In this document: positions 50,729-58,423 of the stretch, one piece after another
Position numbering within the stretch: the first letter of the stretch is position 1
How the letters are laid out: each line of letters opens with the position of its first letter
Program-made: the position numbers and the translations under genes
Source: PVC group bacterium
GTDB taxonomy: Bacteria > Auribacterota > Erginobacteria > Erginobacterales > PUNC01
NCBI GenBank assembly: GCA_003551625.1
Contig: PUNC01000113.1
Span: forward strand, 1-58,423
Direction: 5' to 3'
Length of the DNA stretch: 58,423 nt
Notes under the pieces: generated by a model
What the model was told of the DNA's origin: nothing
Seen by the model: only the letters and a program-made list of their open reading frames with translations
Database searches by the model: none

Positions 50729-51814
50729 ATGAAACTGGGAATAGTAGGACTGCCCAACGCCGGCAAATCCACGGTCTTCAACGCCCTGGCCCGGGCCCGG
50801 GTGGAGGTGAAGAAACATCCTTTCACCACCATTGAACCGAACGTGGGAATGGCCGCCGTGCCGGACGAGCGTCTGGACCGGCTGGCCGCGATCTTTCAGC
50901 CCGAGAAGACCGTCCCGGCGATGGTCAAGTTCGTGGACGTGGCCGGCCTGGTTGAAGGCGCCAGCCGGGGGCAGGGGCTGGGCAACCAGTTTCTGGCCGC
51001 CCTGAGGGAGACCGACGCCCTGGTCCACGTGGTGGCCTGTTTTCGGGCCGAGGATATCGCCCACGTGCTGGGGGAAATCGATCCGGCCCGCGACGTCCGG
51101 GTAATCCGGCAGGAACTGATCCTGGCCGATCTGGAGGTCTGCGAGCGGGCCCTCCAGAAGCTCAAAAAAGGCCGGCGGGTCCTGACCGGGGAGGAGGAAG
51201 AGAGGGTGGGCCTGCTGGCCGCGGCCGCGGAGGCTCTGGCTTCGGGAGCGAGCCTCGGGGGGACCGAGGCGGAAAGCCGTCTCGCCGCCGCCGCGCCGGA
51301 ATTGAACCTTCTGACCTTAAAGCCGGTCATTTACGCGGCCAATATCGGGGAAGAGGACCTGGGGGAGCAGGCGGAACGGGCCGCGGCGCCGGTTCGCCAG
51401 GCGGCCGGCCGGGACGCGGAAGTCGTTGTCCTCTGCGGCCGGCTGGAGGAGGAAGTCGGCAGCCTTCCCCAAGCCGACCAACCCCTGTTTCGCCAGGAGA
51501 TGGGGTTGGGCTCGTCGGGACTGGAGCTTCTGCTCGCCGCCGCGGTGCGGGCGCTCGACCTGGTAACCTTCTTTACCAAGGAGGGAGTGGAGGTTCGGGC
51601 CTGGCACATCCGCCGCGGCGCCCCCGCCGAGGCGGCCGCCGGGATGATCCACTCCGATATGGCCCGGGGTTTCATCAAGGCCGAGGTGGTGCCTTTCGCC
51701 GACCTCGACCGGGACGGCTCTCCGGCGGCCGCCCGGTCCCGCGGGGTGCTGCGCTTCGAGGGCCGGGACTATCCGGTCGCGGAAGGGGACGTGATCAGAT
51801 TTCACTTTCAGTGA
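50729..51814 (+). CDS. ychF: Ribosome-associated GTPase/ATPase YchF
   Basis: 361-aa OBG-family P-loop protein (YchF/Ola1) that prefers ATP and binds ribosomes. G1 GIVGLPNAGKSTVFNAL (1-17), G3 DVAGLVEGASRGQGLGNQFL, a coiled-coil insert (about 125-200) and the C-terminal TGS domain with TFFTKEGVEVRAWHIRRG and HSDMARGFIKAEVV. No Shine-Dalgarno sequence; instead the start is preceded by an AT-rich phased repeat. It is followed by the PP-loop gene with a GTGA overlap. Confidence 0.95.
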   Translation: MKLGIVGLPNAGKSTVFNALARARVEVKKHPFTTIEPNVGMAAVPDERLDRLAAIFQPEKTVPAMVKFVDVAGLVEGASRGQGLGNQFLAALRETDALVHVVACFRAEDIAHVLGEIDPARDVRVIRQELILADLEVCERALQKLKKGRRVLTGEEEERVGLLAAAAEALASGASLGGTEAESRLAAAAPELNLLTLKPVIYAANIGEEDLGEQAERAAAPVRQAAGRDAEVVVLCGRLEEEVGSLPQADQPLFRQEMGLGSSGLELLLAAAVRALDLVTFFTKEGVEVRAWHIRRGAPAEAAAGMIHSDMARGFIKAEVVPFADLDRDGSPAAARSRGVLRFEGRDYPVAEGDVIRFHFQ

Positions 51815-52803
51815 GTATGGGCAGAAGACCGAAAGCGCTGGCGCTGATCTCCGGCGGGCTGGACAGTATTCTGGCCGCCCGCCTGGTGGCCGACCAGGGG
51901 GTCGGTGTCGTTGGAGTTGGTTTCCGCAGCCATTTCTTCTCCGACGCGGCGGGGCGGCGGGCGGCCCGTTCCGCCGGCATACCGTTCACCAGCGTGGATA
52001 TCGGCCCGGAGATGATCGCGCTGCTGGATGAGCCGAAGTACGGTTTCGGCAAGCATCTCAACCCCTGTGTGGACTGTCACCGCCTGATGGTCGGCAAGGC
52101 CTTCGAGTTGTTGGAGGAACTGGAAGCCGATTTCGTCGTCACCGGCGAGGTTTTGGGCCAGCGTCCGAAATCCCAGCACCGGGCCGCCCTGAACGCCGTG
52201 GCCAAGGCGGGGGAGAAGGGCCTGCTGCTCCGTCCGCTCTCGGCGAAACTGCTTGCGGAGACGATCCCGGAAAAGCGGGGCTGGATCGATCGCGATCGCC
52301 TGCTGGGCATTTCGGGACGGGGGCGGAAGAAACAGCTCGAGCTGGCCGCGGCCTGGGGGATCACCGGGTTCGCCACCCCGGCGGGGGGTTGCCTGCTGAC
52401 CGATCCGGAATTCTGCCGCCGTTTGAAGGATTTAAGCGCCCGGGAGGGGTTGGAAGGTGATATGATAGAGCTTTTGAAAGTCGGCCGTCATTTCCGTTCT
52501 CCGGGGGGGGCGAGGATCGTTTCCGGGCGCGATGAAGGCGAAAATATCCGGCTGCTCAAACTCGCTTCCGCCGGGGATCTTCTCTTCCAGGCGGCGCGGC
52601 CGGCCAGCCTGATCCTGCTTCGAGCGGCGGGCGAGCCGTCGCGCGGGGATATCCTGCTGGCGGCTTCCGTCTGCGCCCGTTACAGCAAGGGGAAGGGCGG
52701 AGCGGTCAAGATCAGAACCTGGAAAAAAGGTCGCCGGGACGAGGGAGAAACCCTGGCGGCCGAACCGATGAACGGGGATAAACTTGAGAGGTTGAGAATA
52801 TGA
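51811..52803 (+). CDS. PP-loop ATPase (MnmA/ThiI-like) with NFACT-R-like tail
   Basis: 330 aa. ALISGGLDSILAARL is the PP-loop of adenylating tRNA thiolation enzymes; NPCVDCH and GEVLGQRPKSQ follow as in MnmA/ThiI-like proteins, then FATPAGGCLLTDPEF. Residues about 230-310 (FRSPGGARIVSGRDEGENI, DILLAASVCARYSKGKGG) resemble the NFACT-R (DUF814) domain. It probably modifies tRNA or another RNA with sulfur, but the exact base is unknown. GTG 51811 or ATG 51817 could be the start; ATGA overlap with the next gene. Confidence 0.75.
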   Translation: MSMGRRPKALALISGGLDSILAARLVADQGVGVVGVGFRSHFFSDAAGRRAARSAGIPFTSVDIGPEMIALLDEPKYGFGKHLNPCVDCHRLMVGKAFELLEELEADFVVTGEVLGQRPKSQHRAALNAVAKAGEKGLLLRPLSAKLLAETIPEKRGWIDRDRLLGISGRGRKKQLELAAAWGITGFATPAGGCLLTDPEFCRRLKDLSAREGLEGDMIELLKVGRHFRSPGGARIVSGRDEGENIRLLKLASAGDLLFQAARPASLILLRAAGEPSRGDILLAASVCARYSKGKGGAVKIRTWKKGRRDEGETLAAEPMNGDKLERLRI

Positions 52804-54125
52804 TCAGGATTTTCATCGCGGCGATATTGTTTATTATGGCGTTGCCGGCCGCCGGCCGCTCGGAACCGGATCCGCGCCAAAGGCTGGCTTCCGACGATCC
52901 CGCCGTTCGTTCCGAAGCCTGCCTGGTCCTGGCGGAAGAAGGAGAGACGGCCGTCGATCTCCTGATTCCTCTGCTCCGGGACCGTTCGATGCTGGTCCGC
53001 CACAGCGCCGCCCTCGCCCTGGCGCGGATCGGCGGCGAAAAGGTCAGGGCGGTCTTCAAGGATAACCTCGATTCGTCCAGTTACGACCTGCGCCGTTCCG
53101 CCGCCCTGGGTCTGGCCCTGACGGGGGAAGAAGAGACTTTCGCTCTTATCTCACCCCTGCTGGATGACGACAGTTGGGAGGTTCGCTGGGCGGCCGCTTT
53201 CGCTCTCGGAGAGATCCGGGACCGTCGGGCGCTGGCCCTGTTGGGACCGCTGGCCGAGTCGGACCCCCACTACGACGCGAACCGGGGAGAGCATCCGGTC
53301 CGGGAGGCCGCCCGCCGCTCGATGCGGAAGATTGAGGGTTCGGTGGGATGGCGCAAGGACTACGGGAAAGCCCGGGAGGCCTCGGCCGGAGACGGCCGCC
53401 CGCTTTTCCTTTACTTCCGGAAGACGGGGAGCCCGGCTGCATCGCGTTTCGAGGCGGCGGTCTTCGGCGAAGAAATGGTGGTGGACACGGCCCAGCGTTT
53501 CCGCGCGGTCTGGCTGGATCACGGCCGCTCTCCGGAGGCATTCGAGAAGTACCGGGTCGGGAAGGTTCCCGCGGTGCTATTTTTAACCCCGGAAGGAGAG
53601 GTCCGGGGAAGAATCGAGGGGGCGCTGGGGCCGAGGGAACTCCGGGAGGAGATGCTGAAACGGCTGGAGGGGGAGAAGAACGTTCGGCGGCTTACCGCCC
53701 GCCGGCGGGATGACCCGTCCGACCTGGAAGCGGCCTGGCAGTTGGCCGAGATCTATATGGAGCGCGGGCAATGGCCGCGGGCGCTGCCTCTGCTCGACGC
53801 GATCGTGGAGGCCGATCCCTATAACGTTTCGAGCTTAGTTGATAACGCCCGTTTCGCCCGGGGATACATCAGGGGGATGATGGGCGACTACCGGGAATCT
53901 TACCGGCTACTCGACCGCCTTCTCCGGGATTTTCCCGAGTTCGGGAACCGGGCCCAGGCTCTATACTGTCTGGGCTTGAGCGCGTTGAGGATCGGGCGGG
54001 CTGAAGAGGGGTCGGACATACTGCGCCGGTTGATCGAGGAGTATCCCTCCGGCGAGCCCGCCGCCGCCGCCGGAGTCATTCTCGACCAGATCGAGCGCAG
54101 GATGGATTCGGCGGATTCGGGATGA
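52800..54125 (+). CDS. Exported HEAT-thioredoxin-TPR protein
   Basis: 441 aa. A signal peptide (about 1-20) is followed by HEAT/PBS-type repeats (about 25-175; units such as WEVRWAAAFALGEIRDRRAL), a thioredoxin-fold region (about 195-300, with PLFLYFRKTGS and KVPAVLFLTPEG but no CxxC) and TPR-like helices (about 310-430). It is probably a periplasmic scaffold. The missing Cys pair argues against redox activity. Start overlaps the PP-loop gene (ATGA). Confidence 0.75.
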   Translation: MIRIFIAAILFIMALPAAGRSEPDPRQRLASDDPAVRSEACLVLAEEGETAVDLLIPLLRDRSMLVRHSAALALARIGGEKVRAVFKDNLDSSSYDLRRSAALGLALTGEEETFALISPLLDDDSWEVRWAAAFALGEIRDRRALALLGPLAESDPHYDANRGEHPVREAARRSMRKIEGSVGWRKDYGKAREASAGDGRPLFLYFRKTGSPAASRFEAAVFGEEMVVDTAQRFRAVWLDHGRSPEAFEKYRVGKVPAVLFLTPEGEVRGRIEGALGPRELREEMLKRLEGEKNVRRLTARRRDDPSDLEAAWQLAEIYMERGQWPRALPLLDAIVEADPYNVSSLVDNARFARGYIRGMMGDYRESYRLLDRLLRDFPEFGNRAQALYCLGLSALRIGRAEEGSDILRRLIEEYPSGEPAAAAGVILDQIERRMDSADSG

Positions 54126-54172
54126 ACGACGAAAAAAAGATCCCTTTGTATAGCGGCGGGAGTCTGTTAAGT

Positions 54173-54200
54173 TATATGAGTAATCCGGGCTAAAAACTTA
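54173..54200. repeat. Dispersed ATCCGGGCTAA motif, copy 5 (reverse)
   Basis: TATATGAGTAATCCGGGCTA-AAAACTTA just upstream of the small basic protein gene. Confidence 0.5.
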
Positions 54201-54215
54201 ACAAGGAAAAGAACT

Positions 54216-54371
54216 ATGTCTCAACATCCAAGTTTTGGCGGAAAGGGCAAGATCAAGCCCAAGCGCAACGTGCTGAAACGGCACGAGCGAATCCGGCGCC
54301 TTCAGGAGTCGGGCAAGTGGGAAGAGGAGAAGAAGGTCTTCAAGCTTCCCAAGACCCCTATTCAGAAATGA
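54216..54371 (+). CDS. Small basic protein of the Chlamydiae/Verrucomicrobia type
   Basis: 51 aa, missing from the ORF track because of length. MSQHPSFGGKGKIKPKRNVL then KRHERIRRLQESGKWEEE and KVFKLPKTPIQK. The pattern MSxHPS...KRNVLKRxERI-x-x-L...G-x-W...LPKT matches the small basic protein family I recall as TIGR04137 from Chlamydiae, Verrucomicrobia and relatives. The many Lys/Arg residues suggest RNA or ribosome association. AAGGAA lies 7 nt upstream. This is the best taxonomic clue in the window. Confidence 0.85.
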   Translation: MSQHPSFGGKGKIKPKRNVLKRHERIRRLQESGKWEEEKKVFKLPKTPIQK

Positions 54372-54375
54372 CCGA

Positions 54376-55347
54376 ATGAGAAGGATCGCGCTTCTTATAT
54401 TTCTGGCGGCGGTCTTTCCCCGGGCGGCTCGCCCGGGTTATGTTACCGGCGTGGTGACGGGCGACAACGTTAACCTGCGGGCCGGCCCCAGTTTGAGGGC
54501 CGAGATCGTGGGCCAGGCCCGCCGCGGCGACCGGGTCGAGGTGCTGTTGCAGGACGGCGACTGGTGCGCCATATATCCTCCGCCGGGTTCCACCGGTTGG
54601 GTATCGGCCGATTTCGTGGGGCCGGACGGCGCGATCGTCTCCACGGTGAATGTCCGGGCCGGACCCAGCGTGGCCCACGCCCGCCTGACCCGCCTTGAGC
54701 CGGGAGAGGTACCCGAGATTATCGAACGGGACGGAGACTGGTTGAGAATCAGTCTGCCCCGGGAAACGCGGCTGTGGATCAGCGCCCGGTACGTCGAGCT
54801 GGCTCGGGAGGTGGAACAGGTCCGTCCCCGGCCGACGGCGCCTCCGGTCCGGCCCGACCGGCCTGTTACTCCCGAGCCGGATCCCGTCCCGCCGGCCGCT
54901 CCCCCCGTGATCGCGACGCCGGTGCCGGCGCCACCGCCACCGACCGTTGTCCCCGTCCCGGTTGAGCTTCCGCCCCCGCCCTCTCCCGCGGTGGTTGACG
55001 TTCCCCCTTCTCCGTCTCCCGCGGTGGTTGATATTCCGACGCCCCCGGCGCCGCCGCTTCCGGAAGGGACTCCTCTCCCCACGCCTTTCGCGCCCCCGGT
55101 GGAAGCTTCGGTGCTGACCGGGACGGTAGTGAGACTGCCCCGGCCTTATCGGGAAGCGGGCCGGGAGGTGACCCATATTCTGGTTCGCGACGGGGTCCGG
55201 GCGGCGACGATCGCGCGCCTGGCCGATCCCGACTCCGAACTCGATCGTTTTCACCGCCGCCGCGCGCGGGTCTGGGGCGCGGAAATCGGGCGGGACGCCG
55301 AAGGCGTGCCGCTGATCGAGGTTAAAGGGGTCCAGCCGGCCTGGTAA
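54376..55347 (+). CDS. Exported SH3b-domain protein with Pro-rich linker
   Basis: 323 aa: signal peptide (about 1-20), two bacterial SH3 domains (about 22-82 and 85-145; NLRAGPSLRAEIVGQ and NVRAGPSVAHARL are the usual cores), a Pro-rich linker (about 150-240) with the internal repeat PSPAVVDV/PSPAVVDI, and a small C-terminal beta domain. Such proteins usually sit in the periplasm or bind peptidoglycan. Start is 4 nt after the small basic protein stop, without a clear Shine-Dalgarno sequence. Confidence 0.82.
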   Translation: MRRIALLIFLAAVFPRAARPGYVTGVVTGDNVNLRAGPSLRAEIVGQARRGDRVEVLLQDGDWCAIYPPPGSTGWVSADFVGPDGAIVSTVNVRAGPSVAHARLTRLEPGEVPEIIERDGDWLRISLPRETRLWISARYVELAREVEQVRPRPTAPPVRPDRPVTPEPDPVPPAAPPVIATPVPAPPPPTVVPVPVELPPPPSPAVVDVPPSPSPAVVDIPTPPAPPLPEGTPLPTPFAPPVEASVLTGTVVRLPRPYREAGREVTHILVRDGVRAATIARLADPDSELDRFHRRRARVWGAEIGRDAEGVPLIEVKGVQPAW

Positions 55348-55415
55348 CGCGGCTTCCGCGAATGAGCCGGGTTCGTTTGGCGCCCCCTTTTTTTGTGCAA
55401 ATCAGGTCAGGAAGC

Positions 55416-56714
55416 GTGAAAACAAGGTCATTCCAGGGCGGGATCCGGATCGATGACTTCAAGCGCTTCACGGAGCGCAAACCGATCGAAACCCTGCCCC
55501 CGCCTCCCAAGGCCTATCTCCCCCTGAAACAGAACGCCGGCTCGCCTCCCCGTCCGGTCGTTGAAATCGGCGCCGAGGTATCCGCCGGGGAGGTGATCGC
55601 CGCCCCCTCGGGAGCCGTCTCTTCCACCCTTCACGCGTCCGTGTTCGGCAAGGTCTCCGCCATCGCCGATCACCCCCATCCTTCCGGGGCGGATTCCCCG
55701 GCGATCGTGATCGAGACCGCCGCCGCCGGGAACGGGTTTTCGGGGATGGAGCCAATGGTCGATTGGGAGGGCGCCGCCCCGGAAGATATCCGCGCCCGGG
55801 TATTGGAAGCCGGAATCGTGGGGATGGGCGGGGCCGGCTTCCCCGCCCAGGTAAAGCTCGAACCGCCGCCCGGGAAAAAGATCGAGACCGCGGTCATCAA
55901 CGCCGCCGAGTGCGAGCCGTTCCTGACCGTGGACCACCGGCTCCTGCTGGAGGAGACCGAAAAGGTCGTAGCCGGGCTGAAGATCATAATGAGGGCCGCC
56001 GGGGCGGCGCGGGGAGTGGTGGCCGTAGAATCCAACAAGGCCGACGCCCTGGACAGGCTGGAACGAGCCCTGGAAAAGGAAGAGAACATCTTCACGGTTC
56101 TCCTGACGGTAAAATATCCCCAGGGCGCCGAGAAGCAGCTTCTCAAGACGGTCGCGGACCGGGAGGTGCCTTCCGGCGGTCTTCCCGCGGACGTGGGCTG
56201 CTTGGTGCACAACGTCCACACCGCGACCGCCATCGCCGACGCGGTTCTTCACGGCCGCCCCCTGATCGAGCGGGTGGTTACGGTATCCGGCTTCGGCCTG
56301 GACCGCCCGGGCAATTTCCGGGTCCGGCTCGGCACCCCGTTCAGCCGGCTGCTTGAAGCCGCCGGCGGGCCGCCGGACGGTGAACTCCGGCTGATCGCGG
56401 GCGGTCCGATGACGGGCGTCGCCCAGCGGGATCTTGGGACCCCGGTGATCAAGTCGACCTCCGGGCTGGTGGTCCTGCCTCCGCTTCCCCGGGCCCGTAA
56501 CCTGCCCTGCCTGCGTTGCGGGAAGTGCCTTACCGTCTGCCCGATGGGGCTGGTCCCCTGCGATCTGGCCCGGGCGGCGGAGAAGGGCCGCAGGGAGGAT
56601 TTCGCCGGTCTGAGCGGGGCCGACTGTATGGAATGCGGGTGCTGCGCTTATGTCTGCCCCGCCGCGAGAGACCTGGTCCAGTTCATTCAATTGGGCAAGG
56701 CCCTGGAGGAGTGA
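55416..56714 (+). CDS. rnfC: RNF complex subunit C
   Basis: Peripheral NADH/ferredoxin-side subunit of the Na+/H+-pumping ferredoxin:NAD oxidoreductase. 432 aa from GTG 55416, giving MKTRSFQGGIRIDDFK as in other RnfC proteins; the track's earlier ATG adds 18 non-homologous residues. GIVGMGGAGFPAQVKL begins the NADH/FMN-binding domain, and CLRCGKCLTVCPMGL plus CMECGCCAYVCPAAR bind two 4Fe-4S clusters. rnfD and rnfG follow. Confidence 0.94.
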   Translation: MKTRSFQGGIRIDDFKRFTERKPIETLPPPPKAYLPLKQNAGSPPRPVVEIGAEVSAGEVIAAPSGAVSSTLHASVFGKVSAIADHPHPSGADSPAIVIETAAAGNGFSGMEPMVDWEGAAPEDIRARVLEAGIVGMGGAGFPAQVKLEPPPGKKIETAVINAAECEPFLTVDHRLLLEETEKVVAGLKIIMRAAGAARGVVAVESNKADALDRLERALEKEENIFTVLLTVKYPQGAEKQLLKTVADREVPSGGLPADVGCLVHNVHTATAIADAVLHGRPLIERVVTVSGFGLDRPGNFRVRLGTPFSRLLEAAGGPPDGELRLIAGGPMTGVAQRDLGTPVIKSTSGLVVLPPLPRARNLPCLRCGKCLTVCPMGLVPCDLARAAEKGRREDFAGLSGADCMECGCCAYVCPAARDLVQFIQLGKALEE

Positions 56715-56759
56715 ACCGCGGAAAGACGGACAGGAGATTCCGGATTGCGGATTCTTACA

Positions 56760-56821
56760 CGTACTCTAACACATACTCTTACACGTACTCTTACACATAC
56801 TCTAAGACGTTCATTAGATGA
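56760..56821. repeat. 12-bp phased tandem array with conserved cap, copy 2
   Basis: CGTACTCTAACA, CATACTCTTACA, CGTACTCTTACA, CATACTCTAAGA, then cap CGTTCATTAGATGA; a partial unit (GATTCTTACA) precedes. In this copy the cap has T where copy 1 has C, creating the ATG of rnfD. Confidence 0.9.
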
Positions 56822-57822
56822 AGGGTTCTCTTCCAACTAAAAAGAAATTCACCGTCTCTCCCGCCCCGCACTTCTTTTCCGGCCGGACTATCCCGAAGGT
56901 GATGTGGACGGTGGCGGCGGCCCTGCTTCCGGCCCTGGCCGCGAGCGTGATATTTTTCGGTTGGCGGGCGGTCCGCCTTCAGGCGGCCGCGGTCGCGGCC
57001 GCGGTCGTCACCGAGGCCGTGATCTCGCGTCTTCGCCGCCGACCGCTCACCATCGGCGACGGGAGCGCGGTCGTGACCGGCCTCCTGCTCGCCTTCAACC
57101 TTCCGCCCGACGTCCCGGCCTGGCTGGCCGCCGCCGGAGCGGTCTTCGCGATCGCCGTCGTCAAACAGGCCTTCGGCGGCCTGGGGTTCAATATCTTCAA
57201 CCCGGCGCTGGGCGGCCGGCTTTTCGTGGCCCATTCCTGGCTTTCGCGGATGACCACCTTTACCCCGCCGCTTACCGCGGAGACGGCCGGCCTGGACGCG
57301 ATGACTTACGCCACCCCGCTGGGAGCGGCCCGGGAGGCGCTGGTCGAGCGGATCCCGTCCCTGTGGAATATGTTTATCGGCAACACGGGAGGCTGTATCG
57401 GGGAGACTTCGGCGCTGGCGATACTCCTGGGAGGGATGGTCCTGCTTTCGATGGGTTATATTTCCTGGCGGATTCCCGCGGCTTACCTGGGATCGGTGGC
57501 GCTGCTGACCTGGCTGCTCCCGGTAGGGGAGGGGGCCGTCGCCCTTTCCCCGCTGGAGCATCTATTCAGCGGAGGGCTGATGCTGGGAGCGGTCTTTATG
57601 GCCACCGATATGGTCACCACTCCGGTCAGCGGCAAAGGAATGCTGGCATTCGGTTTGGGCTGCGGGACGATCACCGCCGTCTTCAGGCTCTACGGCGGCA
57701 ATCCGGAAGGGGTCTCCTACTCGATCCTGATTATGAACGCCTTCACCCCCCTGATCGACCGGTTCACCCGTCCGCGGGTCTTCGGAACTTTGAAAAAAGG
57801 TTTATGGCCGCGAAAAGCATAA
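56818..57822 (+). CDS. rnfD: RNF complex subunit D
   Basis: 334-aa membrane subunit with about 9-10 helices and covalently bound FMN. The flavinylation site is the Thr in TYATPL (Thr166). FTVSPAPHFFSG near the start and FNIFNPALGGRLF and FMATDMVTTPVSGKG are RnfD/NqrB signatures. The only start compatible with the N-terminus is the ATG inside the repeat cap, and there is no Shine-Dalgarno sequence. With rnfC and rnfG it indicates a rnfCDG(EAB) operon. Confidence 0.93.
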   Translation: MKGSLPTKKKFTVSPAPHFFSGRTIPKVMWTVAAALLPALAASVIFFGWRAVRLQAAAVAAAVVTEAVISRLRRRPLTIGDGSAVVTGLLLAFNLPPDVPAWLAAAGAVFAIAVVKQAFGGLGFNIFNPALGGRLFVAHSWLSRMTTFTPPLTAETAGLDAMTYATPLGAAREALVERIPSLWNMFIGNTGGCIGETSALAILLGGMVLLSMGYISWRIPAAYLGSVALLTWLLPVGEGAVALSPLEHLFSGGLMLGAVFMATDMVTTPVSGKGMLAFGLGCGTITAVFRLYGGNPEGVSYSILIMNAFTPLIDRFTRPRVFGTLKKGLWPRKA

Positions 57823-57878
57823 CCTCGCTTGAACTCTGAGCCGTTAAACCCAGGGCCCTGTGCCTTTTGGCTTAATCA

Positions 57879-57918
57879 CTTATCAACTTATAAGCTTATA
57901 AACTTATCAACTTAAATA
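57879..57918. repeat. 8-bp phased AT-rich array abutting rnfG
   Basis: CTTATCAA CTTATAAG CTTATAAA CTTATCAA CTTAAATA, five 8-mers directly joined to the ATG of rnfG. Confidence 0.8.
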
Positions 57919-58423
57919 ATGCTCAAGCCCGCGTTGATACTAACCTTGATCTGCGCCCTGGCCGCGGCCGCCTTGGGCTTCGCCTTCATTCTGACCGGAC
58001 CCCGGATTGAAGAGCAGAGGGAAGCGAGAGAGTCCGAAGCGTTGGGCACCGTCCTGCCGGAGGCGGTTGAGTTCTCCTTCACGACCGGCGATCGGGTCGA
58101 CTATTACACCGGCCGGGACCGGGACGGGGAAGTGGCGGGTTGGGCGCTTGAGGGTCGGGCGCGCGGATACAGCAGCCTGATCCGGGTGATGGTGGGGGTC
58201 GATCCGGAAGGAGTGATCACCGGGATCAAGATTCTGGAGCAGGCGGAGACGCCGGGGTTGGGGGACCAGGCGGTCAAGGTTCCCAGCCCCCGGTCTTTCT
58301 GGGATCTTCTCCTCGGACGCCGCCCGGAAGAGGAGCCCGCCCGGCCGCCGTTTCAGGAGCAGTTCGCCGGCAAAGCCCTGGAAGATCTGGAGGTGGTGGT
58401 CGGGCCGATGCCGGCTCCCCCCC
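57919..58423 (+). CDS. rnfG: RNF complex subunit G, 3' truncated
   Basis: Absent from the ORF track because it runs off the window. Visible are 168 codons: one N-terminal helix (about 5-27, ALILTLICALAAAALGFAFI) and then the periplasmic FMN-binding domain with VMVGVDPEGVITGIKILEQA and ETPGLGDQ, typical of RnfG/NqrC. The Thr that carries FMN (S-G-A-T/S-x-T motif) lies beyond the window. The start has no Shine-Dalgarno sequence and follows an 8-bp repeat array. Confidence 0.92.
   Translation, partial: MLKPALILTLICALAAAALGFAFILTGPRIEEQREARESEALGTVLPEAVEFSFTTGDRVDYYTGRDRDGEVAGWALEGRARGYSSLIRVMVGVDPEGVITGIKILEQAETPGLGDQAVKVPSPRSFWDLLLGRRPEEEPARPPFQEQFAGKALEDLEVVVGPMPAPP

Noticed and set aside
56516-56821. 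ORF encoding SYTYSNTYSYTYSYTYSK-type repeat
   Set aside because: Out-of-frame read of rnfC continuing through the 12-bp DNA array; not a protein repeat.

Overview
This window reads as a high-GC chromosomal segment of an uncultured Gram-negative, probably anaerobic bacterium. The best lineage clue is a 51-codon basic protein at 54216 (too short for the ORF track), which resembles the small basic protein family I recall from Chlamydiae/Verrucomicrobia and relatives. With the complete Kdo pathway, Lpt genes, HPr kinase and RNF, this suggests a PVC-type lineage (Omnitrophota or a neighbouring candidate phylum). That placement is inference; there is no rRNA gene in the window.

Layout. 1-2.8 kb: 5'-truncated CopB-type P-type ATPase and a cation/proton antiporter. 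2.8-9.2 kb: an AT-richer accessory stretch of small, mostly unrecognised membrane proteins, a DUF2007 protein and an ORF6N gene broken by an in-frame amber codon, interspersed with at least four families of short palindromic or dispersed repeats. 9.25-24.4 kb: a long plus-strand LPS locus: LpxL-type acyltransferase, two GT9 heptosyltransferases, Kdo-kinase-like protein, four further glycosyltransferases, O-antigen ligase, heptose genes (hldD, rfaE1, gmhB) and the whole Kdo set (kdsB, kdsA, kdsD, kdsC), many joined by ATGA/GTGA stop-start overlaps. 24.4-32.3 kb: lptC-lptA-lptB, hpf, hprK-ptsH-ptsI (a regulatory PTS with no EII here), then metK-ahcY behind a recognisable promoter. 32.3-34.5 kb (minus): lptF-lptG.

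34.7-37.5 kb: a glgE-glgM pair, predicted to make maltose-1-phosphate and polymerise it into alpha-glucan. 37.7-41.1 kb (minus): fba, a DUF1573 protein, a glutaredoxin and a thioredoxin-CcdA fusion. 41.3-45.4 kb: cupin, zinc-ribbon protein, rhodanese, orphan hisF, diaminopropionate ammonia-lyase, nitroreductase. 45.5-49.4 kb: ECF sigma / anti-sigma / coiled-coil operon and a triple-PAS histidine kinase. 49.4-55.3 kb: M20 peptidase, YchF, PP-loop protein, HEAT-thioredoxin-TPR protein, small basic protein, SH3 protein. 55.4-58.4 kb: rnfC, rnfD and the start of rnfG, cut by the window end.

The most unusual signals are not genes. A 12-bp phased array (CGTACTCTTACA) ending in a conserved cap (CGTTCATTAGA-Y-GA) occurs twice; at rnfD the cap itself supplies the ATG. 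Shorter 8-bp phased AT-rich arrays run up to, or nearly up to, the start codons of rnfG, ychF and the rhodanese gene. A 20-nt motif (TTAACCCGGATTATTCATA) occurs in five intergenic regions. All pattern calls were made by eye; no searches were run.
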